Positions 9,387 through 21,610 are shown, numbered from the stretch's first letter. The stretch: DNA of 64,000 nucleotides from Pogonophryne albipinna (GCA_028583405.1 JAPTMU010000049.1:743407-807406), one strand, 5' to 3'. Numbers and translations: made by a program. The notes: generated from the letters alone by a model not told the origin.

Positions 9387-11084
9387 AGAGGCCATTTTAT
9401 GCCTTTTCGGGGTTTTCCCTCTCCTGTAGTTTGTTCTATAGATTTTAGTGCATGTAAATGGTCTGCAAATGCTAAAATCCCTGTGTTCCCTGCTTGTTCA
9501 CTTCATAGTGACATCAATAAGTAACATTGGCACTTGGCTAGTGCTCCAACACATTGTACATGATAGGCTAAGGGGCGGGACATCTCTAAGCGGTTGACCA
9601 ATCAAAACAGAGCCGGCCAGCTAACCAATCAGAGCAGACTGGGCTCTGGTTTCAGACAGAGGGTGAAAAGTGGTGCTGCAGCACAGTATGAGAACAATAA
9701 AGAGCTTTTTGAACATTAAAGCATGGAGACATGTCCCAGTAGAGACACTACATACTGATATACACCTGAACATCAGCAGGAGAGAACTCTTTAAAGTAGA
9801 GACACTACATTCTGATATAAACCTGAACATCAGCAGGAGAGGACTCTTTAAAGTAGAGACACTACATACTGATGTACACCTGAACATCAACAGGAGAGGA
9901 CTCTTTAAAGTAGAGACACTACATACTGATATACACCTGAACATCAGCAGGAGAGAACTCTTTAAAGTAGAGACACTACATTCTGATATAAACCTGAACA
10001 TCAGCAGGAGAGGACTCTTTAAAGTAGAGACACTACATACTGATGTACACCTGAACATCAACAGGAGAGGACTCTTTAAAGTAGAGACACTACATACTGA
10101 TGTACACCTGAACATCAACAGGAGAGGACTCTTTAAAGTAGAGACACTACATACTGATATACACCTGAACATCAGCAGGAGAGGACTCTTTAAAGTAGAG
10201 ACACTACATACTGATATACACCTGAACATCAGCAGGAGAGGACTCTTTAAAGTAGAGACACTACATACTGATATACACCTGAACATCAGCAGGAGAGGAC
10301 TCTTTAAAGTAGAGACACTACATACTGATATACACCTGAACATCAGCAGGAGAGGACTCTTTAAAGTAGAGACACTACATACTGATATACACCTGAACAT
10401 CAGCAGGAGAGGACTCTTTAAAATGGAGACACTACATACTGATATACACCTGAACATCAGCAGGAGAGGACTCTTTAAAGTAGAGACACTATATACTGAT
10501 ATACACCTGAACATCAGCAGGAGAGGACTCTTTAAAGTAGAGACACTACATACTGATATACACCTGAACATCAGCAGGAGAGGACTCTTTAAAGTAGAGA
10601 CACTACATACTGATATACACCTGGACATCAGCAGGAGAGGACTCTTTAAAGTAGAGACGCTACATACTGATATACACCTGAACATCAGCAGGAGGACTCT
10701 TTAAAGTAGAGACACTACATACTGATATACACCTGAACATCAGCAGGAGAGGACTCTTTAAAGTAGAGACACTACATACTGATATACACCTGAACATCAG
10801 CAGGAGAGGACTCTTTAAAGTAGAGACACTACATACTGATATACACCTGGACATCAGCAGGAGAGGACTCTTTAAAGTAGAGACGCTACATACTGATATA
10901 CACCTGAACATCAGCAGGAGGACTCTTTAAAGTAGAGACACTACATACTGATATACACCTGAACATCAGCAGGAGAGGACTCTTTAAAGTAGAGACGCTA
11001 CATACTGATATACACCTGAACATCAGCAGGAGGACTCTTTAAAGTAGAGACACTACATACTAATATACACCTGAAAATGAGCAG
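9387..11084. mobile_element. TTAA-type non-autonomous element carrying a 57-bp minisatellite (copy 1)
   Basis: The left end is TTAA (9383-9386) followed by AGAGGCCATTTTATGCC. This terminal region recurs in reverse at 43965-44033 and 60478-60595, so it is a dispersed family. A subterminal block (CCAATCAGAGCAGACTGGGC, about 9630) precedes the array and is shared with copy 2 at 17.8 kb. The array fills the rest. The right end decays into GAAAATGAGCAGAACATC without a clear inverted repeat, so it looks truncated or diverged. Confidence 0.7.
9739..11084. repeat. 57-bp minisatellite, array 1 (about 24 units)
   Basis: Each unit runs GTAGAGACACTACATACTGA, then TATACACCTGAACATCAGCA, then GGAGAGGACTCTTTAAA. 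Because 57 is a multiple of three and the unit has no stop in certain frames, it reads open on both strands: VETLHTDIHLNISRRGLFK on plus and a Cys/Ser/Leu-rich 19-mer on minus. A three-unit block (171 bp) is duplicated near the left end, and two-base-short units (GCAGGAGGACTC) break the frames at about 10690 and 10917. Confidence 0.97.
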
Positions 11085-11554
11085 AACATCTTGATAGAGG
11101 TTTGTTGAGTTCAGAAGCTTTTAGCCGCACTAAACAAGCAGACAATGAATGTGTTGGTGTTTATATTCACACAGACTCTCAGTGTGGGTGTAGTCGGTCA
11201 TTATCATCTATTCAGGATCGCCATATTTGCTGTTTACTCCCACATGATATGTAAAGTAATAGCTCTCAGCTGTAATTCAGCAACAGAAGTCCCCCACACA
11301 GTGTTGACTGAGACAACATCCTGTTAAATGGAGGTGTCTGACCCTTTTTTGTGAATCAAAAACATGTGAGAGCCTGACAATGGCATCAAACTCTGCAGAT
11401 ATTAGACATTTGGACATAGACAGGAAGCTTCTGTGTCCGTGACTAAAAGAAAGGCAGGGCTATTTGACATTGAAACTCAGCTGCTGTACACAAAGACAAA
11501 ACTTAAAAATAGCCAGTCAAGTTTTTGCACAATGATGTAGTTCATCAGCTGTGG
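11085..11554. other. Unassigned DNA
   Basis: Short unique-looking stretch between a 57-bp array and a hAT element. No gene seen. Confidence 0.5.
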
Positions 11555-13859
11555 CAGAGGTGGGAAGTAGTGGAGTACAAATACTTTGTTACTGTACTTA
11601 AGTACATTTTCTGGTAACAGTACTTTACTCCAATACTTATTTTTCAACGACTTTTTACTTTGACTTCTTACATGTTGAACACAAATAGCTGTACTTTCTA
11701 CTTCTTACATGTTGAACCCAAATACCTGTACTTTCTACTTCTTACATGTTGAACTCAAATACCTGTACTTTCTACTTCTTACATGTTGAACTCAAATACC
11801 TGTACTTTCTACTTCTCACATGTTGAACTCAAATACCTGTACTTTCTACTTCTTACATGTTGAACCCAAATACCTGTACTTTCTACTTCTTACATGTTGA
11901 ACCCAAATACCTGTACTTTCTACTTCTTACATGTTGAACTCAAATACCTGAACTTTCTACTTCTTACATGTTGAACCCAAATACCTGTACTTTCTACTTC
12001 TTACATGTTGAACTCAAATACCTGTACTTTCTACTTCTTACATGTTGAACCCAAATACCTGTACTTTCTACTTCTTACATGTTGAACCCAAATACCTGTA
12101 CTTTCTACTTTCTTACATGTTGAACCCAAATACCTGTACTTTCTACTTCTTACATGTTGAACCCAAATACCTGTACTTTCTACTTCTTACATGTTGAACC
12201 CAAATACCTGTACTTTCTACTTCTTACATGTTGAACACAAATACCTGTACTTTCTACTTCTTACATGTTGAACTCAAATACCTGTACTTTCTACTTCTTA
12301 CATGTTGAACCCAAATACCTGTACTTTCTACTTCTTACATGTTGAACCCAAATACCTGTACTTTCTACTTCTTACATGTTGAACCCAAATACCTGTACTT
12401 TCTACTTCTTACATGTTGAAACCCAAATACCTGTACTTTCTACTTCTTACATGTTGAACCCAAATACCTGTACTTTCTACTTCTTACATGTTGAACCCAA
12501 ATACCTGTACTTTCTACTTCTACATGTTGAACCCAAATACCTGTACTTTCTACTTCTTACATGTTGAACCCAAATACCTGTACTTTCTACTTCTTACATG
12601 TTGAACCCAAATACCTGTACTTTCTACTTCTTACATGTTGAACCCAAATACCTGTACTTTCTACTTCTTACATGTTGAACCCAAATACCTGTACTTTCTA
12701 CTTCTTACATGTTGAACTCCAAATACCTGTACTTTTCTACTTCTTACATGTTGAACACCAAATACCTGTACTTTCTACTTCTTACATGTTGAACCCAAAT
12801 ACCTGTACTTTCTACTTCTTACATGTTGAACCCAAATACCTGGTACTTTCTACTTCTTACATGTTGAACCCAAATACCTGTACTTTCTACTTCTTACATG
12901 TTGAAACACAAATACCTGTACTTTCTACTCTTACATGTTGAACCCCAAATACCTGTACTTTCTACTTCTTACATGTTGAACCCAAATACCTGTACTTTCT
13001 ACTTCTTACATGTTGAACTCAAATACTGTACTTTCTACTTCTTACATGTTGAACCCAAATACCTGTACTTTCTACTTCTTACATGTTGAACCCAAATACC
13101 TGTACTTTCTACTTCTTACATGTTGAACCCAAATACCTGTACTTTCTACTTCTTACATGTTGAACCCAAATACCTGTACTTTCTACTTCTTACATGTTTG
13201 AACCCAAATACCTGTACTTTCTACTTCTTACATGTTGAACACAAATACCTGTACTTTCTACTTCTTACATGTTGAACCCAAATACCTTGTACTTTCTACT
13301 TCTTACATGTTGAACACCAAATACCTGTACTTTCTACTTCTTACAATGTTGAACCCAAATACCTGTACTTTCTACTTCTTACATGTTGAACCCAAATACC
13401 TGTACTTTCTACTTCTTACATGTTGAACTCAAATACCTGTACTTTCTACTTCTCTCATTTCCCAACAAGCTGGTTCCTTTAGTCTGAATGTGTGTTTGGT
13501 GGCCGTGATCATTATTCTTTAGAGTCATTGCGTGCCTATTGATTTGAACACGATCCGTGTATCCATCATTTCCTGGTCTTCTCTAAAGAAGAGGGGACCA
13601 ATGGAAACGTTGTCATGTTGCCGTTGTTCAGCATGGAAACATTCATTAGCTAACAATGACATTATTGTTCTATTGATATAAAGGAGGTCAGGTACTCTTT
13701 AAAACAGCTGCTAGTTATGGGTACTTTTTACTGAAGTACACTTCAAAGCCTCTTTACTTTCACTTGAGTAAAGAAGTTAGTCAGTACTTCTACTTTCACC
13801 AGAGTACTTTTAAACACGAGTATCTGTACTTCTACTTGAGGATTTGTGTACTTTTGTCA
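11555..13859. mobile_element. hAT-family MITE with expanded 37-bp minisatellite (copy 1)
   Basis: It starts CAGAGGTGGGAAGTAGTGG, the family terminus whose hAT nature is shown by the complete copy at 61115-62295 with its 8-bp duplication. The interior order is terminus, 37-bp array, then a unique right arm (GGTTCCTTTAGTCTGAATG through CAGCTGCTAGTTATGGGTAC) ending near TTGTGTACTTTTGTC. The right terminal CATCTCTG is not intact. No coding capacity. Confidence 0.85.
11666..13453. repeat. 37-bp minisatellite in hAT MITE, array 1 (about 48 units)
   Basis: Units consist of CTTACATGTTGAACCCAAAT followed by ACCTGTACTTTCTACTT. Variants at the three-base CCC position (CAC, CTC) and single-base indels are frequent towards the right half (for example about 12715, 12842, 13020, 13286). 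Confidence 0.97.
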
Positions 13860-14300
13860 AGCAGCAGACAGGAAGTGGGGTCAGAGCTGCAGCGTTGCTC
13901 TGAATGACAGGAAGTGAGTGGAAATGGAGATAGGCGACAGGAAGTGACCGCTTTGAAAATCCTGACTCAAACTCTGACTTGTATCACCTCACATGAGGAG
14001 GAAGGGGAAAGAGAGGGATGAAGGTCTCTGAATGACATTCTCCTAAAGGAATCAGAACATCATGCATTATTAAACCTCTGGTGTCTAATAACTCTATATG
14101 TACTCTCTCAGTGCTTAGGGGATGCTGCAGAACACAACATTAGGGAAATATATAGTTTCTTTGGAAATGTGTCTTTCACATTGACGCTTATTCACTTTTT
14201 AGCCTTATAATTGGTAATGTCACATCAAAACAATTCGACGTTCCTTCAAATGTCTCTTTAACGAGCTCATCTAGAAACTATAACTTTGTAAATTAGATAG
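13860..14300. other. Unassigned DNA
   Basis: No gene or defined element. GACAGGAAGTGA motifs recur three times around 13866-13950. Confidence 0.5.
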
Positions 14301-14308
14301 CATTATAT

Positions 14309-14636
14309 AGGTAACACTTTATATTAAGGAACACAAATTCACCATCAACTAGTTGTTAATTAACATGAATATTAGCAGTATATTGGCTCTTTATTCAGTC
14401 ACATGAGAAGAGCATATTCAGACCAAAACTCATGTACAACAACTTCCTTACTTGCAACAAATCATCACTAATTAGAGGGTTGAGGAAAAACTCTCAACTA
14501 ATGGCCAAGTACTTGTAGAATAAGGCATTAATAAGTGTTTTAGAATGACTAATAAAGCGCAATATACTGATTAATATGCATGTTAATTAACAGCTAGTTG
14601 ATGGTGAATTTGTGTTCCTTAATATAAAGTGTTACC
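14309..14636. mobile_element. Foldback MITE with long terminal inverted repeats
   Basis: The left end is AGGTAACACTTTATATTAAG and the right end is its reverse complement. About 58 bp pair with one mismatch, and weaker pairing continues inward to roughly 90 bp. Perfect 8-bp target duplications CATTATAT lie at 14301-14308 and 14637-14644. No coding capacity. An 8-bp duplication suits hAT or Kolobok/P-like groups; I do not assign a superfamily. Confidence 0.92.
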
Positions 14637-14644
14637 CATTATAT

Positions 14645-16876
14645 GTTTATTGATACCAAAATATGTTTATTTACAGCAGCATGAAAACATGGCATCGCAC
14701 ACGAATACAAAATACAATTTAAATAAACATAAACGGTATATATCATACATATTATACACATTACAACCATATAACTACGCTCAGTTTTAGAGCTTAATGG
14801 ATTACATGTAATCAGGATAGAAAAAATGAATCTGTAATCCCTTACAGTTATATATAAAACACACGGAGTAGCAGGATTACAATGTTACAATACTTTTTAA
14901 AATAAAGATTATAAGTAGACGTACTGCATTTATTTTCTCTTCGGTTTTCATTTTGGCTACTTTCATTTTAAATATCTTTTTAATTTGATTTATTTACCAA
15001 AAATACTGAGTTTGTCAGAGGTAACTGTCTTCCCGTACAGCTACACAAAGATGTCATTAAATGGGTCTAAACTTGGTTAACCAGCGAGATTACAACGTTA
15101 CAATACTTTGGAAATGCACTTGTATTGTTGGTCTTTAGACTACTGTCATGAAATGCAGGTTTTCTTATTTTTTAATTGCGGGAAACACATTTTTCATGCA
15201 AAATATCTAGTTTTTGTTTGTTTTTTAAGTTAATATTGTTGTGTTTTCTTAGATAATACACTTAAGTATTCATGTAATGTTCTCTTGTGTTTGTTTGCAT
15301 TGCAAAAATAACACAAAGCAATCAGGTAACATTACTGTGATAGGTTAGTGATTTCATTTTTTCACAGGTCATTTTAACAGATTATTTTTAAAGTAACCCC
15401 AACTCTGACTACGCTATAATAAACTGTAAAGTAACTTAGAACATTATACAGTTTAAACAACAAAGTGAAAACCTCTCTGACTCTTATTTAGGTTATTTGC
15501 GTTGCTGGCATCATATTCAGCACAGCAGCACTCAGACTTTTAATAAACATTTGATTTGGAAATAGATGAAAGTTACGAAAGAACCAGCACTGAATTAAGC
15601 TTGAAGGGGTGGAGGCGCCTCGTCTTTCGATCAGCTTACAGTCCTACTTTCTCTTGCATCATGTCCATAATTACTTCCCTCTGAACACAAATAAACAGGA
15701 CACTGCTGATCGTTTCTGTTTCATCCTCTGCTGTCAGATATCAACGTTTCTCTGTTGTTATATTAGCTCCCAAATGGACCAAAGAAAACGCTTCTTCTGA
15801 TTGGAAAAGGAAATGTGAGACCTCCATGCTGGATGTGACTGCCAAAAACGTTTCACCAGGGTTTTAAGAACTACTCTGATGTTTGCCAAGCATACTTGCC
15901 AACCCTCCCGATTTTCGCGGGAGCCGATTTCATAGCCCTCTCCCGGTTTCCTCCCGGGGTCATATTTCTCCCGATTTCTGACAAAATCAGATTTACACAC
16001 GACTGTTTCCACTCGGACTTTAATACAGCTACACCATTGTTTGGTTTCCATGGTAGCGCGTCTCTTTAGTAGCGTGCGCAAGATAGTCACAGAAAAACAG
16101 AACAAGAATTGACAACTCAACCCTCTGCTCACTCCTTTCCTGGTCCAGCCCACACAGATGCTCCATCAAGAGGTTTGTAGAGAAGTGATTGAAAATGGAA
16201 GTAATTAAGAATCGTTAACACGACACGTCTTTTTTTACATAGAAAAACAGGAAACACATGGTTGTAATTTGTGTTCCTACTTTGCTACTCCACTTTGTGA
16301 TCTGCTTTTATGGATTATTGTTAATAAAATGTGTCACCTCCATCGTCTGAAGTAGATTTGAGTTAATGGTGGGATTTGAGTTCATTACTCAGTATATAAA
16401 GTCGATGTTTCATCGTAGGTAGGAATGACGGCTCTGTACTGATCAAAGCCCTCCTGATCAGATATTTGAAAACACATTAAAATCTTTATTTTTATTAAAA
16501 ACGTGTTCCTTGAAAATAAACTACATGAGTACTAAATAAGTACACATTATCCTACATGATTACAGCCAAAATGATATTTAAAGGGTAATATTACGCTAAT
16601 GTTAGGTTCATATTAGTATTTTGTGTCTCTACTTTGACTTTTAATGATTATTTTGATCAATATGACGTCACAATTATTTATCATTATTATATATTGAGGT
16701 CAGTGACAAAATGTTGTTATTGCACTTACACCTTTTAACACACATTTCTCTCAATAACTTCAAATGTCCATGTTGTGCGATAATCCTGTTAATGTACAAA
16801 TATTGGCTGCACAACATTTGGAAAAACAGACTTTTTAAAAATGAATATTTGTACTGCAATATGTAATGCAATATTT
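14645..16876. other. Unassigned A/T-rich DNA with one transposon fragment
   Basis: No gene seen. At 15892-16010 the text CATACTTGCCAACCCTCCCG and repeated CTCCCG motifs resemble the left terminus of a widespread vertebrate hAT-like family, but no matching right end was found. Confidence 0.45.
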
Positions 16877-16880
16877 TTAA

Positions 16881-17136
16881 AGGTCCCCTATCATACTGTT
16901 TTTCATCAATATATCATAGGTCTCAGATATAGGGGTTACCTTGGTTGCTGATTGGCTAATGGTTACACAAGCCAACACATCGTTATGACATCATAAAGAT
17001 GAGACATGAAGAAGAGGGGACACATGTTGATGTAGAAGAGACATGAAGAAGAGGGGACACATGTTGATGTAGAAGAGACATGGAGAAGAGGGGACACATG
17101 TTGATGAAGAAGAGACATGTCCCTTTAACCCTGTTG
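16881..17136 (-). mobile_element. Short copy of the TTAA element that carries 37-bp array 3
   Basis: TTAA at 16877-16880 is followed by AGGTCCCCTATCATACTG, matching the reverse complement of the right end of the 48391-52005 element. It continues through the same GGTTGCTGATTGGCTAATGG block and then three tandem units. The opposite terminus is missing or unrecognisable. It gives a low-copy comparison for the 86-unit array. Confidence 0.8.
17001..17119 (-). repeat. 37-bp minisatellite, three units
   Basis: Three copies of a GAGACATGAAGAAGAGGGGA + CACATGTTGATGTAGAA unit, the reverse complement of the 48.4-51.6 kb array unit. Confidence 0.95.
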
Positions 17137-17759
17137 CTGCCGCTCCCTCAGGGGATGTTACCTCGTCAGTCAAAGGTTTCCTCTCTGGCTCCACAGTAGA
17201 GGACAAACATGTTGGAAGTCTTTTTCCCATTTGCCTCCTTCACCATCTGCCACTGCAGCTTAGGCTCCCATCTGCACGGGCACGTCCTGGTTCTGCTGTA
17301 GAGAAGTCCAACTGATGTCCGTCCAAATTTCACACGGAGGAAAAACAAAAGTAAGAATGCAGAGTTTCAGTCGGGCCCTCTCTCAGGGGGGGGGGGGGGG
17401 GGGGGGGGGGCGGACGTTTTCTTTCTGCTAATTAGACAAATTAACAAACAATCTTTTGATATGAAAATCCTCCGTATATGATTTTCCACAACAGAAACGG
17501 AAAAGATCTGTATTGTGATTATACTCAGGTGTTACCACATTGCGAAGGCTTTTCTTTATGCAGTTTAATAAGAAACAACTAAATATAATAAGTGATGAAA
17601 ACAGAAATAGCAACACACAGAGTAAAAATAAGAAGGAACTAGTTAAATACAAAATACTAATTTACAAAATAACAATATTTGCAGATTTAGTTTTTGCCAT
17701 TCATATTCTTATTTTAAAATGTTTGTCTGTTTGCTCAGATCTTTCTTTGTTTACTTCTG
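17137..17759. other. Unassigned DNA with 25-base G tract
   Basis: No gene seen. Positions 17386-17410 are an uninterrupted run of 25 G, a likely G-quadruplex former and a typical assembly or sequencing weak point. Confidence 0.6.
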
Positions 17760-17789
17760 ACATAATGTGTTTCTATTGGCGCTCCAATA

Positions 17790-20700
17790 CAGTATACGTA
17801 ATAAGGGGCAGTTGACCAATCACAACAGAGCCGGCCAGCTAACCAATCAGAGCAGACTGGGCTCTGGTTTCAGACAGAGGGTGAAAAGAGGTGCTGCAGC
17901 ACAGACAGTATGAGAACAATAAAGAGCTTTTTGAACATTAAAGCAAGGAGACATGTAGAGACACTACATACTGATATACACCTGAACATCAGCAGGAGAG
18001 GACTCTTTAAAGTAGAGACACTAGATACTGATATACACCTGAACATCAGCAGGAGAGGACTCTTTAAAGTAGAGACTCTACATACTGATATACACCTGAA
18101 CATCAGCAGGAGAGGACTCTTTAAAGTAGAGACACTACATACTGATATACACCTGAACATCAGCAGGAGAGGACTCTTTAAAGTAGAGACACTACATACT
18201 GATATAACCTGAACATCAGCAGGAGAGGACTCTTTAAAGTAGAGACACAACATACTGATATACACCTGAACATCAGCAGGAGAGGACTCTTTAAAGTAGA
18301 GACACTACATACTGATATACACCTGAACATCAGCAGGAGAGGACTCTTTAAAGTAGAGACACTACATACTGATATACACCTGAACATCAGCAGGAGAGGA
18401 CTCTTAAAGTAGAGACACTACATACTGATATACACCTGAACATCAGCAGGAGAGGACTCTTTAAAGTAGAGACACTACATACTGATATACACCTGAACAT
18501 CAGCAGGAGAGGACTCTTTAAAGTAGAGACACTATATACTGATATACACCTGAACATCAGCAGGAGAGGACTCTTTAAAGTAGAGACACTATATACTGAT
18601 ATACACCTGAACATCAGAGCAGGAGAGGACTCTTTAAAGTAGAGACACTACATACTGATATACACCTGAACATCAGCAGGAGAGGACTCTTTAAAGTAGA
18701 GACTCTACATACTGATATACACCTGAACATCAGCAGGAGAGGACTCTTTAAAGTAGAGACTCTACATACTGATATACACCTGAACATCAGCAGGAGAGGA
18801 CTCTTTAAAGTAGAGACACTACATACTGATATACACCTGAACATCAGCAGGAGAGGACTCTTTAAAGTAGAGACACTACATACTGATATACACCTGAACA
18901 TCAGCAGGAGAGGACTCTTTAAAGTAGAGACACAACATACTGATATACACCTGAACATCAGCAGGAGAGGACTCTTTAAAGTAGAGACACTACATACTGA
19001 TATACACCTGAACATCAGCAGGAGAGGACTCTTTAAAGTAGAGACACTACATACTGATATACACCTGAACATCAGCAGGAGAGGACTCTTTAAAGTAGAG
19101 ACACTACATACTGATATACACCTGAACATCAGCAGGAGAGGACTCTTTAAAGTAGAGACACTACATACTGATATACACCTGAACATCAGCAGGAGAGGAC
19201 TCTTTAAAGTAGAGACACTATATACTGATATACACCTGAACATCAGCAGGAGAGGACTCTTTAAAGTAGAGACACTATATACTGATATACACCTGAACAT
19301 CAGCAGGAGAGGACTCTTTAAAGTAGAGACACTACATACTGATATACACCTGAACATCAGCAGGAGAGGACTCTTTAAAGTAGAGACACTACATACTGAT
19401 ATACACATGAACAGGAGAGAACTCTTTAAAGTAGAGACACTACATACTGATATACACCTGAACATCAGCAGGTTAGGACTCTTTAAAGTAGAGACACTAC
19501 ATACTGATATACACCTGAACATCAGCAGGAGAGGACTCTTTAAAGTAGAGACACTACATACTGATATACACCTGAACATCAGCAGGAGAGGACTCTTTAA
19601 AGTAGAGACACTACATACTGATATACACCTGAACATCAGCAGGAGAGGACTCTTTAAAGTAGAGACACTACATACTGATATACACCTGAACATCAGCAGG
19701 AGAGGACTCTTTAAAGTAGAGACACTACATACTGATATACACCTGAACATCAGCAGCAGAGGACTCTTTAAAGTAGAGACACTATATACTGATATACACC
19801 TGAACATCAGCAGGAGAGGACTCTTTAAAGTAGAGACACTACATACTGATATACACCTGAACATCAGCAGGAGAGGACTCTTTAAAGTAGAGACACTGAT
19901 ATACACCTGAACATCAGCAGGAGAGGACTCTTTAAAGTAGAGACACTGATATACACCTGAACATCAGCAGGAGAGGACTCTTTAAAGTAGAGACACTGAT
20001 ATACACCTGAACATCAGCAGGAGAGGACTCTTTAAAGTAGAGACACTACATACTGATATACACCTGAACATCAGCAGGAGAGGACTCTTTAAAGTAGAGA
20101 CACTACATACTGATATACACCTGAACATCAGCAGGAGAGGACTCTTTAAAGTAGAGACACTACATACTGATATACACCTGAACATCAGCAGGAGAGGACT
20201 CTTTAAAGTAGAGACACTATATACTGATATACACCTGAACATCAGCAGGAGAGGACTCTTTAAAGTAGAGACACTATATACTGATATACACCTGAACATC
20301 AGCAGGAGAGGACTCTTTAAAGTAGAGACACTACATACTGATATACACCTGAACATCAGCAGGAGAGGACTCTTTAAAGTAGAGACACTACATACTGATA
20401 TACACATGAACAGGAGAGAACTCTTTAAAGTAGAGACACTACATACTGATATACACCTGAACATCAGCAGGTTAGGACTCTTTAAAGTAGAGACACTACA
20501 TACTGATATACACCTGAACATCAGCAGGAGAGGACTCTTTAAAGTAGAGACACTACATACTGATATACACCTGAACATCAGCAGGAGAGGACTCTTTAAA
20601 GTAGAGACACTACATACTGATATACACCTGAACATCAGCAGGAGAGGACTCTTTAAAGTAGAGACACTACATACTGATATACACCTGAACATCAGCAGCA

Positions 20701-20936
20701 GAGGACTCTTTAAAGTAGAGACACTATATACTGATATACACCTGAACATCAGCAGGAGAGGACTCTTTAAAGTAGAGACACTACATACTGATATACACCT
20801 GAACATCAGCAGGAGAGGACTCTTTAAAGTAGAGACACTGATATACACCTGAACATCAGCAGGAGAGGACTCTTTAAAGTAGAGACACTGATATACACCT
20901 GAACATCAGCAGGAGAGGACTCTTTAAAGTAGAGAA
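17790..20936. mobile_element. TTAA-type element carrying a 57-bp minisatellite (copy 2, ends truncated)
   Basis: From about 17790 it matches copy 1: GGCGCTCCAATACA-like text, CCGGCCAGCTAACCAATCAG, the CAGACAGAGGGTGAAAAG block and ATAAAGAGCTTTTTGAACAT. The array then begins. The left terminus is absent, and the right side stops abruptly after the last partial unit at about 20936. Confidence 0.75.
17955..20936. repeat. 57-bp minisatellite, array 2 (about 52 units) with a 999-bp higher-order duplication
   Basis: Same unit as array 1. Diagnostic variants occur twice at a 999-bp offset: the short unit ACACATGAACAGGAGAGAAC (about 19404 and 20403), the CAGGTTAGGACTC unit, and the CAGCAGCAGAGGA unit. 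The 999 bp equals fourteen 57-bp, three 50-bp and one 51-bp units. Runs of 50-bp units (GACACTGATATACACC) mark the junctions near 19890-20000 and 20838-20900. Confidence 0.96.
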
Positions 20937-21278
20937 AAGGATTGAAATAAATATATTTAGTTGTGGATTTATTCAATCTTTCTTCACGGCACAAGGGGAT
21001 GTAATAAAGCGGCATTAGACACATGTCTTGATGCACTCGTGGGTGTTTCAATTAGTTAATGGAATATTGCCAGATGTAATGATGTATTGACTGAATGCTG
21101 ATTGCACAGAGATGATGAACTCTCACGTGATTTGAAGTGCTCTGCAGTGATTTCAGGGTGTCTTAGACTCCCGTATAGTGACACTACGAGTCGCATGCGT
21201 ATAAGTTTCCTCTCAGATGCATCGACTCGCAGATAAACATTTCTGTCGCGAATAATTGAAAAGAAAGAAATAGGGGAG
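20937..21278. other. Unassigned DNA
   Basis: No gene or element recognised. Confidence 0.5.
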
Positions 21279-21326
21279 CAGAGGTGGGAAGTAGTGGAGT
21301 AAATACTTCGTGACTGTACTTTAGTA

Positions 21327-21556
21327 TAGGGCTGTGCGATTATGGCAAAAATCATAATCACGATTGTTGGTCAATAATTGATATCACGATTATTAAAAAC
21401 GATTATCCATTTACTTTGAAAACATCCATTTATTGAAAAAGAAATGTTAAACAATACGTTTTTAACAGTTGATTACACTGAACTTTAAGTATAATTCAAC
21501 TTTTTTTCAATTACATCTTTTTTTTTTTAAATGATACGATTAATTGCACAGCCCTA
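21327..21556. mobile_element. 230-bp MITE nested in the hAT MITE
   Basis: The ends are TAGGGCTGTGCGATTA (21327) and TAATTGCACAGCCCTA (ending 21556), pairing with one mismatch. It lies within sequence that is uninterrupted in copy 1 (11590-11610). The flanking target duplication is not clean (CTTTAGTA against CTTTTCTG), so a hAT-type assignment rests on the ends alone. Confidence 0.8.
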
Positions 21557-21610
21557 CTTTTCTGGTATCAGTACTTTACTCCACTACTTATTTTTCTGAC
21601 GACTTTTTAC

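Noticed and set aside
9621..10704. 354- and 344-codon frames on opposite strands
   Set aside because: Same 57-bp repeat artefact; the ends run into non-coding transposon arm.
9739..11084. CRISPR-like direct repeats
   Set aside because: Units are contiguous with no unique spacers, unit variation is that of a minisatellite, and the DNA is vertebrate.
16881..17136. TTTAA near 17135 as the second end of the short TTAA element
   Set aside because: The adjacent sequence does not match the expected left terminus (GGTCACCTATTGTGC), so the TTAA is probably fortuitous.
18614..20848. 430- and 288-codon minus-strand frames (and plus-strand mirror frames)
   Set aside because: Products of the 57-bp minisatellite, which is open on both strands; no independent coding signal.
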